A DNA stretch of 22,902 nucleotides, taken from positions 1 through 22,902 of IMG/VR virus record IMGVR_UViG_3300021197_000713; one strand, 5' to 3'. A program made the position numbers and the translations under genes. This DNA is from a virus. Positions 8,001 through 15,669 of the stretch are shown in pieces. Numbering within the stretch: the first letter of the stretch is position 1; every line of letters starts with the position of its first letter. Below the pieces are notes generated by a model that saw only the letters and a list, made by a program, of their open reading frames with translations, was not told where the DNA came from and did no database searches.

Positions 8001-11000
8001 TCCACCCACTCATTATCATGAGCCACACCGTAGTAAGTACCCTCACCACGCCATTCTATTCTTACTGTTTTACCAACAGGTAAATCAGCAAAAGTACCAT
8101 CGTCTAGTTGTACTAGCCTGTCCATGAAGACTAAATCGCCCTTCACGTCACACACCTTCATATCTTGAAAACCATCGACTACAACTAAAGATCCCACTCT
8201 AGCTATCTCTTCACCTCTAGCAGTGTAATCATCCCAATTTGCGCCATAACTGTCAATTTCGTCTGCACCCGTAAAGCCATCAGCACCAACGCTATTAGCG
8301 TCAAATCTGTGTCTTTTTGTTTGCACGGGAAAAGATGGACTAGCAGCGTAATACAAGTCTAAACCTACGTCTTCTTTAGGTTCTGTCTCCCATATAGCTG
8401 GGTTGTTACTTATTTCGTTACTTTTATCGTTACCAACGTATTGAGCAACTATCTCTATAGTAGTTTCGTTTAAAGCTCTTTCGTGTAAACCAATATAAGC
8501 ATTTGGATTATCCGCGTACCACGTTTGCGCACTAAGAGTACTAGCGGTAATTTCTTCAGCGAACTTAGCGTTGTAACCAGCGTCTAAATATTCTGGTTGA
8601 TCATTTTCGGTATCACCCGCATTGTCACTAGCGTTCCAATAGCTATTTAAGTTATAAAAGTTTATATCATCAGGCGTACCACCATCATCAGCAGTTATAC
8701 CGTTATTAAAAGAAGTAAGATACTGTTGTCTACCTCTTTTAACATTTGACTTACCCTCCGCATCTACATGATTTGTTATAGGGTGAAATGAGTTTGGTCC
8801 CTCAGCGCCAATAATCTTGTCTAACACCAAAGTGTATCTAACTCTACGGTTATATGGAGCTCCACCTGACAACTTAGCTCTTTCCTGAGGTGGAGTATGG
8901 TTTCGCATCATGATGTCAGATAAAAAAGCATATCCACCAGCTAGGTGGTTTCCTTTTTCAACACTTCCGTATGGAGGTAACATTCCACCACCTATTCCTC
9001 CTCCACCTTTAACACCGTCAATAGCTACTGGAGGAGTAGATCCATTTATATATGCATCGTAATCCCACCAACCCCAAGACCCCATGGGTGCCTCGTAGTT
9101 CCAAACGTCTTCCGTAGAAACGTTAGTAACTGTGTATATTGTTTGGTCTGGATCTTGTTTAAATCTAAATGTAGCACCTATTTTACTTATTTCCTGCGCA
9201 AAAAGAAGCTCTGTAGCTTGATGTCTACTTGCTAAATAAGTATTGCCCTGTGCTTGTGTACCTTCTCTACCTATACCCCAAAAAGATAGATGTATGTATG
9301 ATTGTTGTCCGTCGTTCCATATACCGTTACCACTACCACCGCTAGCAGCACCAGCTTTATCAAAGAACCATCTATCAGGGTGAAAACGACCTAATGGCCA
9401 TTGATCACTAATATCATCTCTACCTCTCCATAAGTTATACCAATGCTGTCTAAGTTTTGCCATCGTACCTAAAGTAAACACAGGTTGTTTTTGTTGTGGC
9501 CATGTGGCATTAAAGTTGACACCATCAACAACAAAATCTTCTTGATTACCCCACGCTGCAGGTATCATGTACGGATTTGCTGGCGCAACATAACCCGGGT
9601 GTTTTGTGCCAGGACCATTTTCAGGTTTAAATTCATTTCCTTTGACTGTCCACTCAAAAATAGGGTCTCCACAAAGTGCTGAAGTTTGACCATTATCCGA
9701 ACCTTTATCATCACAACCAAGTGTTAAATCTAAAATACCTGGCTTTTCTATTCCAACGTCTATATAATCATAAACCCCAATACCACCTATAGCATCATCA
9801 TAATCATTGAGATCTATACCATAGTTACTAGCGTAATGCCAATCTGTAACAGCAATACTAGGCCAATTACCAGGTGCCGTTTGATAGTCTTCAAAATCGT
9901 TATTACTATCTAGGTACTCTTTGTACTTGTTGTTCCAAAAATTACCATCAGGTCCTGGGGTGTGAAAAACACCATTAGTATCTTCATGTGGGCCGAAAGG
10001 CCATTCTTTACCCGCTAAATTAGGGCCATCTTGAATTGCTCCACTCGAGTCTACATACGTAGCACTCATATTACCTACAGATTTTGAGAACGAACTAACA
10101 AAATAATTTCTTGAAGCTGGACTGTTAGTATCCCAATCTATAAATGGATCAATATATTTACTAAAGTTCCAATCTTGTTTTCCAGGATGCGCAGCCGCTA
10201 TGTACTTTATATCTTTAGTGTGTATTACTTGCCAATCGTCATTAACCTCTGCTTGAGCATCCACGATGTTTACCTCAACATTGGCATCTCTTAGTATTTT
10301 AACAAAAAACCTTCCTTCAAATTTAGAGCTATCTCGCTTTTCAATTGTTCTAGCTTCTATTGACAACCCTCTAGACATTGATAGGTTAAAACTAGGATTG
10401 TTTATATTTGTTGGTTGTATAACTGAATCTGACTCGCAAAACAAAGCGTCTTCACCAAAAGCTCTTTCTAAAGAGATTCTAGCTATTCTAACAGGTAAAC
10501 CCTCTACCTCTTGCTCGTTACCATTATCATCAAAATATGTTTGCGCTGGTGCTCCAATATAACTTATGTTGGCTATTTCATACCAATCTGTGTTATTAAC
10601 GTTTTGAGATACAACACTATTATATGCTGATGGCAAACCGCCTGTTTGTGTTATTCTTATCTGACCACCTGGAGCCTCGGTCAAACCCTTTAATACTGTA
10701 GCGTCGAAATACTCAGCTATGACATCTATATTCATTCTGCTAGGTAGTGGTAGGCCAGATGGATGTAACATACCGGTATCCCAACTACCAACATCACCCC
10801 AACCAGGAGGTGGAAGCATGATAGGTACTGATCCCCAATACTTAGATTGTGTTTTTATAAAATTAGGAGCATTATTATCTATAGCTAAAACCTTGTAAGA
10901 AACATCTAAATCTGTAAATTCGTATGAATCATGTTTCTTTTTTAGTATTAAATTAGTGTCTTCATTTATCTTGTTTCTTTCAGAAGAAGGAAAAGACAAC

Positions 11001-12739
11001 CAAACACCACCATCTTCAGCGTCATACCAACGGTCCATAGCTATGTTGTAGTATTCGTTTGAAGTCTCTTTAACGTAAAAAGTATAAGACTCAGCCCAAT
11101 AAGGAGCTTCGTTTTTAAGTTCTACACTTAATCTATTTTGTAAGCTAGCGAAAGGCTTTTGAATATCAACAGATCCAGATTGAGATGTTAGTATAGGTGT
11201 TTCTCTACCATACTTATCCCTGTACACAACTCCAAGTTGGTATGTTCTTTGTGATTTTAATGATTTTGCTGGAAAACCTAACTCTGTATCATCATCGTTC
11301 CAAGGGTTAAGCGAGGTGATGGAAACGTCAAACTCTGGCTTAATAGACGTCCTATCGTCAGTGATAGGATCTATTTTTTCAATATTGTATTGTTGTAGGT
11401 AGTTCGCGTATATAAGTCTATTAGCCGTTATCTCTTGACCTAAAGCTTTTCTTGGAACATTATCCCAAGGTCTAAGCATTTGGTTGGAAGCAACAACCTT
11501 GTGTATCATTTCTGTTTTTATAGTGTATTTACCGTAGTGACCACCATTAGCAGCGGTATTCCAATAGTTTTCAGAACTACCAAGTTCTGGTGGATCTTCT
11601 TTTTTAAATGATTCCACTGTGTACACGTTAGGTGAGTTGGACTCTTTGTAAAGTATGTCTATTTGAACAACGTCTGGTGGGCAATTTTTTGGCCTCCAAT
11701 TCAAGACCTTCAACAGTCTTAAATTGTTTTGCATACCAAGATTATAGCCTTTTTTCGGTGAGTAATCAAATTCACCAGGTATAAACGCTACTTCTGACCA
11801 TGGTGAGAATACAGAGTATTCACCATCTTCGTATTTATATCTATAACCAAACTTGGGAAATTTAACTCTAAAGATTGGTTCACTTTGTACTAGCTCAACA
11901 GAGTATATATCATTTCCTGATGTTGCTCCTATTGGAAAGTTACCAGCCATACTAACGACTCTAGCAAGTACAAATTTATCAACTCCAGACCCAGCTAAAT
12001 TATAAGCACCATAAGTCGCTTTGTCACCAGGAATAACAGTGTTATTAGGAAATCTATAATCACCATTTGCATCAGCTGGCCCGTGTACACTGTAAGGGCT
12101 CCACTCCGGAGTCACCCAATCTTCACCACCAGAACCATCATCAATCCACCTTGTTTGTTTAGCATTTATTATTTCACACCTACAGGTAGCTGATCGTTTT
12201 TTGCCAAAAATATCAACCCACTCATGTGTTATTGTTAGTTGATCCTGGTTTTTCCAATCTTCACCAGATGACTCTATGTTCATTGGTATAACAATTTTAT
12301 CTCCAGCTACTTTTTGAACTTTACCTTTAGTGTAAAAAATACTTATATCTGCTCCATCAGCAGATGTACCTTTGACGTTATGAAGCAGAGTATTAAACAC
12401 ATTGGTTGACGGATCTTCAACAAAATTAGAAGACTGGTCCATGTAAAGCCCAGAGAAAGTAGCGCTAACCGCTGTACCCTCTGTGACCGTATTAACAGCT
12501 GCTAACTGATCCTCATACTGATACATCTCTAGTGTAAGTGGCATTGTAGGGCCTTTTCTTAGCACCGTCATGTTTTTTTCTAGCAAAAAGTGAGGTCTAC
12601 AAATAACTTCAGTATCACAGAGGTTATTTATTTGATCCCTAGGTTTACCTAACTCGTTTACTTTGTCGGCGTAAGTGTTTGCCGCTGCTGTTAAAGTGTT
12701 AGTAACAGTGTTTACTATGTTATTTAATATACTTTGCAT
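5018..12739 (-). CDS. Giant tail/adsorption structural protein with C-terminal Cys-repeat tract (2573 aa)
   Basis: At 2573 aa this is about a third of the window. Residues 1-50 form a helical leader. LLEKNMTVLRKGPTMPLTLE begins a long beta-rich body. Recognisable phrases are YRYKYEDGEYSVFSPWSE (about 300), LGVVYRDKYGRETPILT (about 500), a Trp/Gly/Asp-rich stretch (about 900-1400) with a glycine run, KLFARDTDLVTFCENKVFKI (about 1690), RGWVSFKSF (about 1840) and FIDKENKWFNWIKG (about 2065). Residues 2110-2472 carry about 13 GC.D..A.NYN..AT.DDGSC repeats, then a 100-residue tail with six cysteines. There is no tape-measure-like helix and no signal peptide. Such giant beta proteins in short-tailed phages usually belong to the tail stem or muzzle. 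The start is supported by AGAGGA 6 bases upstream. It reads in the same frame as the preceding 348-aa gene, separated by three stops. Confidence 0.7.
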   Translation of the reverse strand: MQSILNNIVNTVTNTLTAAANTYADKVNELGKPRDQINNLCDTEVICRPHFLLEKNMTVLRKGPTMPLTLEMYQYEDQLAAVNTVTEGTAVSATFSGLYMDQSSNFVEDPSTNVFNTLLHNVKGTSADGADISIFYTKGKVQKVAGDKIVIPMNIESSGEDWKNQDQLTITHEWVDIFGKKRSATCRCEIINAKQTRWIDDGSGGEDWVTPEWSPYSVHGPADANGDYRFPNNTVIPGDKATYGAYNLAGSGVDKFVLARVVSMAGNFPIGATSGNDIYSVELVQSEPIFRVKFPKFGYRYKYEDGEYSVFSPWSEVAFIPGEFDYSPKKGYNLGMQNNLRLLKVLNWRPKNCPPDVVQIDILYKESNSPNVYTVESFKKEDPPELGSSENYWNTAANGGHYGKYTIKTEMIHKVVASNQMLRPWDNVPRKALGQEITANRLIYANYLQQYNIEKIDPITDDRTSIKPEFDVSITSLNPWNDDDTELGFPAKSLKSQRTYQLGVVYRDKYGRETPILTSQSGSVDIQKPFASLQNRLSVELKNEAPYWAESYTFYVKETSNEYYNIAMDRWYDAEDGGVWLSFPSSERNKINEDTNLILKKKHDSYEFTDLDVSYKVLAIDNNAPNFIKTQSKYWGSVPIMLPPPGWGDVGSWDTGMLHPSGLPLPSRMNIDVIAEYFDATVLKGLTEAPGGQIRITQTGGLPSAYNSVVSQNVNNTDWYEIANISYIGAPAQTYFDDNGNEQEVEGLPVRIARISLERAFGEDALFCESDSVIQPTNINNPSFNLSMSRGLSIEARTIEKRDSSKFEGRFFVKILRDANVEVNIVDAQAEVNDDWQVIHTKDIKYIAAAHPGKQDWNFSKYIDPFIDWDTNSPASRNYFVSSFSKSVGNMSATYVDSSGAIQDGPNLAGKEWPFGPHEDTNGVFHTPGPDGNFWNNKYKEYLDSNNDFEDYQTAPGNWPSIAVTDWHYASNYGIDLNDYDDAIGGIGVYDYIDVGIEKPGILDLTLGCDDKGSDNGQTSALCGDPIFEWTVKGNEFKPENGPGTKHPGYVAPANPYMIPAAWGNQEDFVVDGVNFNATWPQQKQPVFTLGTMAKLRQHWYNLWRGRDDISDQWPLGRFHPDRWFFDKAGAASGGSGNGIWNDGQQSYIHLSFWGIGREGTQAQGNTYLASRHQATELLFAQEISKIGATFRFKQDPDQTIYTVTNVSTEDVWNYEAPMGSWGWWDYDAYINGSTPPVAIDGVKGGGGIGGGMLPPYGSVEKGNHLAGGYAFLSDIMMRNHTPPQERAKLSGGAPYNRRVRYTLVLDKIIGAEGPNSFHPITNHVDAEGKSNVKRGRQQYLTSFNNGITADDGGTPDDINFYNLNSYWNASDNAGDTENDQPEYLDAGYNAKFAEEITASTLSAQTWYADNPNAYIGLHERALNETTIEIVAQYVGNDKSNEISNNPAIWETEPKEDVGLDLYYAASPSFPVQTKRHRFDANSVGADGFTGADEIDSYGANWDDYTARGEEIARVGSLVVVDGFQDMKVCDVKGDLVFMDRLVQLDDGTFADLPVGKTVRIEWRGEGTYYGVAHDNEWVELQVIEVLGQAIYRLGESGPTNGKTHRVRHGLGYFNCYSFGTGVESNRIRDDFNAVTIDKGVKASMPLAEQYEEERKGSGLIFSGIYNSTSGINRTNQFIQAEPITKDLNPINGSIQKLFARDTDLVTFCENKVFKILAKKDALFNADGNTNVTSNQAVLGQSLPFSGEYGMSRNPESFASESYRVYFTDKDRGAVLRLSKDGLTPISDAGMKDWFRDNLRYATSLIGSHDDRDNQYNLTIETTDQDGNDKAYTVSYAEKVRGWVSFKSFIQQGGVSHKNIYYTFPSNKYNSLTKLDPFGVSYLGDNTAEAHQHSLDINIKRLANTNINGGTVLQVNDGLGVILEGMNVFGNGIPTDTRVSSVACTAGLCNVGLTSPGTNFNAQGVWVSVNTEIRFTTARNQFYSRDSYSMVKVMFNGAQGSVKRFKTLNYEGTQANITEETTGPGNLYKIDNIVIGQDYYDNYPKLGWKVHSIFTDLQDGVMSEFIDKENKWFNWIKGNQNPGQGDFLDTSEFSVQGLGYSESDVSVIAGCTDPLDTTNYNPAATVDDGSCFTGTSGCMDPTMYNFNISATIDDGSCLPYVYGCMDDTAYNYDGNANVDDGGCIPVITGCMDPSAFNYIALTGDPLIDVNTDDVPDSCIDVVDGCMDPLADNYNVLANTDDGSCTYTVVVSGCTDSTANNHDPLATVDDGSCSFATCMGCDLSGADTSVPGCCDGTQVNYDANATCSDGSCIPYTYGCIDASASNYNATVNTDDGSCIWLGCIDDTANNYNATATVDDGSCTYDMVGCTDDTALNYDVTATVDDGSCTYNVYGCTAITAINYDPLATINDGSCVDNVKGCTDDTASNYNPLATLDDGSCTKAPVPGCTVEFSPSGVTASNFNPLATVDDGSCVYLGEDPCTNLISHLEACVDFNCLYNNAATSVASGPTSASGGCSSSFLDVNYLVSHWTDIINQGGYTDVATGNDIAPITKTELYNAFIDCCKPEDNLKKPY
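5324..6412 (-). repeat. About 13 tandem GC.D...DDGSC coding repeats
   Basis: This encodes residues 2110-2472 of the giant protein. Units such as GCTDDTALNYDVTATVDDGSC recur every 20-30 residues. Most units keep two cysteines, the NYN/NYD core and DDGSC. Three are irregular: one has a longer insert ending in DVPDSC, one is preceded by CMGCDLSGADTSVPG and begins CCDGTQ, and one carries VEFSPSG. The DDGSC codons differ between units (GGA TCT TGT, GGT AGT TGC, GGA AGT TGT), so the repeats are old and diverged at DNA level but held at protein level. I recall similar repeats in secreted proteins of marine Bacteroidota. Paired cysteines suggest disulphides once outside the cell; the Asp/Asn cores could bind calcium, by inference. 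Confidence 0.9.
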
Positions 12740-12745
12740 TAGTTA

Positions 12746-12751
12746 TCCTCT
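12746..12751 (-). promoter_or_regulatory. Shine-Dalgarno-like site of the giant tail gene
   Basis: AGAGGA lies 6 bases before the ATG of the 2573-aa gene, inside the 15-base gap after the 348-aa stop. It supports that start. It stands out because the other starts in the window have only AT-rich leaders and no purine box. Confidence 0.6.
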
Positions 12752-12754
12752 TTA

Positions 12755-13801
12755 TTATTTTGGATCATCACTTGAGTAGTTGTCGGCTTGAAATTCTTCC
12801 AGGTTAAAACTAGATGTTTCTGATTCTTCGTATAATGATGGTTCTTCTTCTGGTGGCTCAACAATTAAAGTATCATCTATAATAGTATCTTGTTTATAAG
12901 ACCTATCGCCACCAAGTATGTCTTCAGTAATACAATCGTATCTAACATCTTCTTTAACAACTAATACAGTGTGTTGATTAAAGTCATCTATTTTTGGTAT
13001 AGGAAAACCAGTATATCTACCTATTAAACCAGTTTTTGTTGACCACAAAGCAGTATTACTACCCATTTTAGCTCTTTCAATATCTATTTTTTTAGGTTCA
13101 GAGTAATTGTCTGTCCAAAACAACATACCATCAATTATATTTAAACCTGTTATATTTCTATCTGGATCAAAATTAAGACTTCTATCACCTTCAAATACAA
13201 TATCCCCACTTCCAGCCCAAAGTTTATCTAACCAGATTTCACCAGTTGCATAGTTTATATCCTCAATAACAGCCCCATAAGAGTCTTTCACTCTCATACC
13301 CCATCTTAATTGATTTGTATTTTTATCAACTTTAATCCAAGTTTTATTACCAACATCATTAGTGCTTGTAACATTAGCCTGCACTTTAAATATATCAACA
13401 ACCACAGCATTTTCTTTTTCTTGCCACGGAGTATCAATAGATTTTGTTGTGTCATACTCTACTATTCTATCCATCCAAACACCATTGCTAGGACTAGGTG
13501 TATGAACGAATCTATAAAGCATGTCTGATTGTGGGTCTACTATTTGTGTTATGTGGAAGTTTTCTTGATCATACTCAGAGTTTACTAAACCGGTTAGCGT
13601 AGTGTTTGTTTGTGTTCTACCTTTAATTGCTTGGGTTACACATATATTACCTAGTATGTTTTGAGCAGCGCCTACGTCTGAATCTTCTGATGTTGATACG
13701 GATATATTTAAGGCCTCTCTATATTGACCGTTAGGAACGATTCTTTCGTCCTTATCCTTCTCCATCTTACCACCTTGAAAAGTGTGTTTTAATTCTGGCA
13801 T
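12755..13801 (-). CDS. N-terminal partner of the giant tail protein (348 aa)
   Basis: The 348-aa protein begins MPELKHTFQGGKMEKDKDER, then VPNGQYREALNISVSTSEDS and NILGNICVTQAIKG. This layout is one I associate with the start of very large virion proteins in marine phages. Beta-propeller-like strands follow (LYRFVHTPSP, MDRIVEYD, LRWGMRVKD, INYATGEIWLDKLWAG), ending in GLNIIDGMLFWTDNYSEPKK. The last 60 residues are acidic and disordered (VEPPEEEPSLYEESE). It ends 15 bases before the 2573-aa gene in the same frame, and the two may represent one ancestral coding sequence split in two. It starts 3 bases after the 313-aa gene. The role is probably structural, in the tail or neck, and the two products probably sit together in the virion. 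This is inferred. Confidence 0.6.
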   Translation of the reverse strand: MPELKHTFQGGKMEKDKDERIVPNGQYREALNISVSTSEDSDVGAAQNILGNICVTQAIKGRTQTNTTLTGLVNSEYDQENFHITQIVDPQSDMLYRFVHTPSPSNGVWMDRIVEYDTTKSIDTPWQEKENAVVVDIFKVQANVTSTNDVGNKTWIKVDKNTNQLRWGMRVKDSYGAVIEDINYATGEIWLDKLWAGSGDIVFEGDRSLNFDPDRNITGLNIIDGMLFWTDNYSEPKKIDIERAKMGSNTALWSTKTGLIGRYTGFPIPKIDDFNQHTVLVVKEDVRYDCITEDILGGDRSYKQDTIIDDTLIVEPPEEEPSLYEESETSSFNLEEFQADNYSSDDPK

Positions 13802-13804
13802 ATT

Positions 13805-14746
13805 TTAGTGATCTATCATTTTTGATTTACCTCTCATAATTTGAGTTATCTCTTCAATTTTTATGTTAGATAATCTTAATTTAGCTTTTCTTGTTTCAGC
13901 AAACCTCTCTCTTTTTAATCTTTGTATAACGCCTTCTGGAACATCAGTTCTAGCGCTAGCGCAACCATAGGCTATCCATTTGTAAATAGCTTCTTCTGCT
14001 AGTTTAGGCAGTATAGAAGTACCCTCGCTGTCAACGCCATCACTAATGTATTTTATTATTATTGTCTTTCCACTTAAAGAACCGCCGAAGTGAATTGTGC
14101 CGTTTGCATAGTCAATGTAGTAAGAGCCGTTAACTTGGGCAAACTGAGGATCAAGCCCATATCTTTTACCCAAAAAAGTAGTCTCTACCGTGTGATCCGC
14201 GGCAGCACCACTTCCACCCTTGTACTTATCCCAAGTGTCTGACGACACCTCATTATCGCAATCAGGATCTTCTTGTTGCGTTAGTGTTCCTGTTCCAGCT
14301 TCATCTCCAGGGTCTATAACGTAAGAATCAGAAGTGTCTCCACAATCATCACACTCGTCTTCATCTTGCTTGACAGCAAATGGGTTGCTAGTGTGTCTTG
14401 CTGGGTATATAACATGCTCTATACCACTAGAATCAGACCAAACGAGCTTAACGTGGTTGACAAAATCATGCGGTAATGGTACCACTAAACTTGGACAAAC
14501 TTCTATTTCTAATGACTTTACAGACCTTAACGTATCATAGTTTAATTCTTGCAAAGCTCTATGAGCGTGAAAACTTATATCTCCTGCTAATATGTTTGGC
14601 AATATTTTACCCTCACCAGTGTAAGCTGCTGTAAAATTATTTATAACATCATCTAAACTTATATATTGATAATTACCAAAATTAACTGGATCACCATAAT
14701 AAGTGCCAGCGTCTTGTGCACCTGCTCCTCCTATTGCTATAGTCAT
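13805..14746 (-). CDS. Probable neck/connector structural protein (313 aa)
   Basis: The 313-aa protein opens with a glycine-rich tip, then ISLDDVINNFTAAYTGEGKI and a helical segment FHAHRALQELNYDTLRSVKS. Next come beta strands SLVVPLPHDFVNHVKLVWSD and HVIYPARHTSNP. An acidic insertion at about residues 127-172 carries a CxxC pair (CDDC at 132-135) and a third cysteine at 163. The C-terminal half has YYIDYANGTIHFGG, then a helix-rich, basic end (RLKRERFAETRKAKLRLSN). Head-tail connector proteins often mix helices with a small beta domain in this way. The position between capsid and tail genes agrees. It starts 2 bases after the 232-aa gene and ends 3 bases before the 348-aa gene. I have no named family for it. 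Confidence 0.55.
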   Translation of the reverse strand: MTIAIGGAGAQDAGTYYGDPVNFGNYQYISLDDVINNFTAAYTGEGKILPNILAGDISFHAHRALQELNYDTLRSVKSLEIEVCPSLVVPLPHDFVNHVKLVWSDSSGIEHVIYPARHTSNPFAVKQDEDECDDCGDTSDSYVIDPGDEAGTGTLTQQEDPDCDNEVSSDTWDKYKGGSGAAADHTVETTFLGKRYGLDPQFAQVNGSYYIDYANGTIHFGGSLSGKTIIIKYISDGVDSEGTSILPKLAEEAIYKWIAYGCASARTDVPEGVIQRLKRERFAETRKAKLRLSNIKIEEITQIMRGKSKMIDH

Positions 14747-14748
14747 AA

Positions 14749-15447
14749 TTATTTATTTTGTTCTTGAGTATTTAATCCGTCTTCTGCCGAAGCCGCTGAG
14801 TACAACTGTTGGTCTTCCGTTGATATACCTGCTAGTTTTAATATTTTTATTACTAAATCAGATTGCTCTGAGTCGTGTAGTACAAAATTAGAACTAGAAT
14901 CAGGGTCATATACAGCTTGTTCGTTTATAACAACATAACCCCAATAACAAGTGGGTGGTGATTTGATGTTTAATCTCTCAACTTTAACACCAGATGTTAT
15001 TTGACCCGTACCATCCCAAACCTGTATGCTTTGTGGACCGTCCATAAAGTAAACAGCATCTGTAAAACCTTTTTTGTGAAAGGTTGACGAGTTTAAGTCG
15101 GTCACGGTATCTGGGTCAACTTGTTTCAAAGCCCTACGGGTACCACCTTGATTTAAGTATATTTCGCCATAGTAATTTGATGATGGTAAACCTGTACCAC
15201 CTGCGACATTAGACAAAACCAGAAAGCTATTTAGTTTTGTGTGAATTGTGCTTACAGAATCACCTAGCGAAAACACTTTTGGCCCCTGTCTTTTGTATGC
15301 TTGAATATCGTAGATATATTGTTCAAATATATCTTGCTGCGCTTGGTTGGCAAATAAATTAAATTCTTGGGGTGTTATATAACCTCGTTGCTCTTTATTT
15401 GCTAGAGCTTGAACGGTTTGATATACTGTATCTATATTTATTGCCAT
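14749..15447 (-). CDS. Probable head-closure/ring structural protein (232 aa)
   Basis: The 232-aa protein has a helical N-terminal third, INIDTVYQTVQALANKEQRG followed by YITPQEFNLFANQAQQDIFE, which recalls small ring or adaptor proteins that bind below the portal. A central beta region follows (KVFSLGDSVSTIHTKLNSF, then LNQGGTRRALKQVD, then GFTDAVYFMDG and SIQVWDGTGQI). Residues 165-185 read PPTCYWGYVVINEQAVYDPD, and the C-terminus is helical (LHDSEQSDLVIKILKLAGIS). There is no enzyme motif. It sits 6 bases after the 54-aa gene and 2 bases before the 313-aa gene. The ATG is preceded by an A-rich leader. The adaptor role is inferred from size, fold pattern and gene order. Confidence 0.5.
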   Translation of the reverse strand: MAINIDTVYQTVQALANKEQRGYITPQEFNLFANQAQQDIFEQYIYDIQAYKRQGPKVFSLGDSVSTIHTKLNSFLVLSNVAGGTGLPSSNYYGEIYLNQGGTRRALKQVDPDTVTDLNSSTFHKKGFTDAVYFMDGPQSIQVWDGTGQITSGVKVERLNIKSPPTCYWGYVVINEQAVYDPDSSSNFVLHDSEQSDLVIKILKLAGISTEDQQLYSAASAEDGLNTQEQNK

Positions 15448-15453
15448 GTTTTT

Positions 15454-15618
15454 TTATTTATTATAAGGGAAAAATCTATTTAAAGTTTCTTGTCTTTTGT
15501 TACAACCACAATCTTTACCGGTAGCCTTACTAACTTTGTCTACTACTTTTTTTATCCCTAAAGCTTTAGTGACTTTGTGTATCGTGTCACCCAAACCTAT
15601 TGATTTCTTTTTTTTCAT
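15454..15618 (-). CDS. Small basic protein with Cys-Gly-Cys motif (54 aa)
   Basis: The 54-aa product starts MKKKKSIGLGDTIHKVTKAL, continues GIKKVVDKVSKATG, and ends KDCGCNKRQETLNRFFPYNK. I chose the ATG at 15618. An upstream in-frame ATG at 15660 would add 14 residues but lies inside the 5' arm of a strong hairpin, and the added residues look like translated hairpin. The protein is highly basic, with a helical core and a C-terminal CxC that could bind metal or form part of a zinc knuckle. It lies 6 bases before the 232-aa gene. Small proteins ending in a DCGC...LN..FPY pattern seem familiar from Bacteroidota-type phage modules, but I cannot assign a function. Confidence 0.6.
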   Translation of the reverse strand: MKKKKSIGLGDTIHKVTKALGIKKVVDKVSKATGKDCGCNKRQETLNRFFPYNK

Positions 15619-15636
15619 TTGATTGGATTTTAATAA

Positions 15637-15660
15637 ATGGTCGCCCCGAAGGGCAACCAT
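15637..15660 (-). terminator. UUCG-loop hairpin after the 282-aa gene
   Basis: On the minus strand, ATGGTTGCCC pairs with GGGCGACCAT around a TTCG loop: a 10-pair stem with one G.U pair. It begins 9 bases after the stop of the 282-aa gene. The bases that follow (TTATTAAAATCC) make only a weak T tract, so it may be a weak or partial terminator, or an RNA-stability or processing element, rather than a full stop. Confidence 0.65.
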
Positions 15661-15669
15661 ATTATTTTG

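Noticed and set aside
9988-10005. Short GGCC-GAAA-GGCC inverted repeat
   Set aside because: Only a 4-pair stem inside coding sequence.
11350-11369. Plus-strand hairpin TCCTATC/GATAGGA followed by T residues
   Set aside because: It lies inside the giant gene and no plus-strand gene precedes it, so a terminator role is unlikely.
3347-12739. Diversity-generating retroelement target in the tail proteins
   Set aside because: No reverse transcriptase, template repeat or lectin-type variable region was seen in the window.
12740-12757. Programmed stop-codon readthrough joining the 348-aa and 2573-aa genes
   Set aside because: Three in-frame TAA stops occur within 15 bases and a good ribosome-binding site precedes the second ATG.
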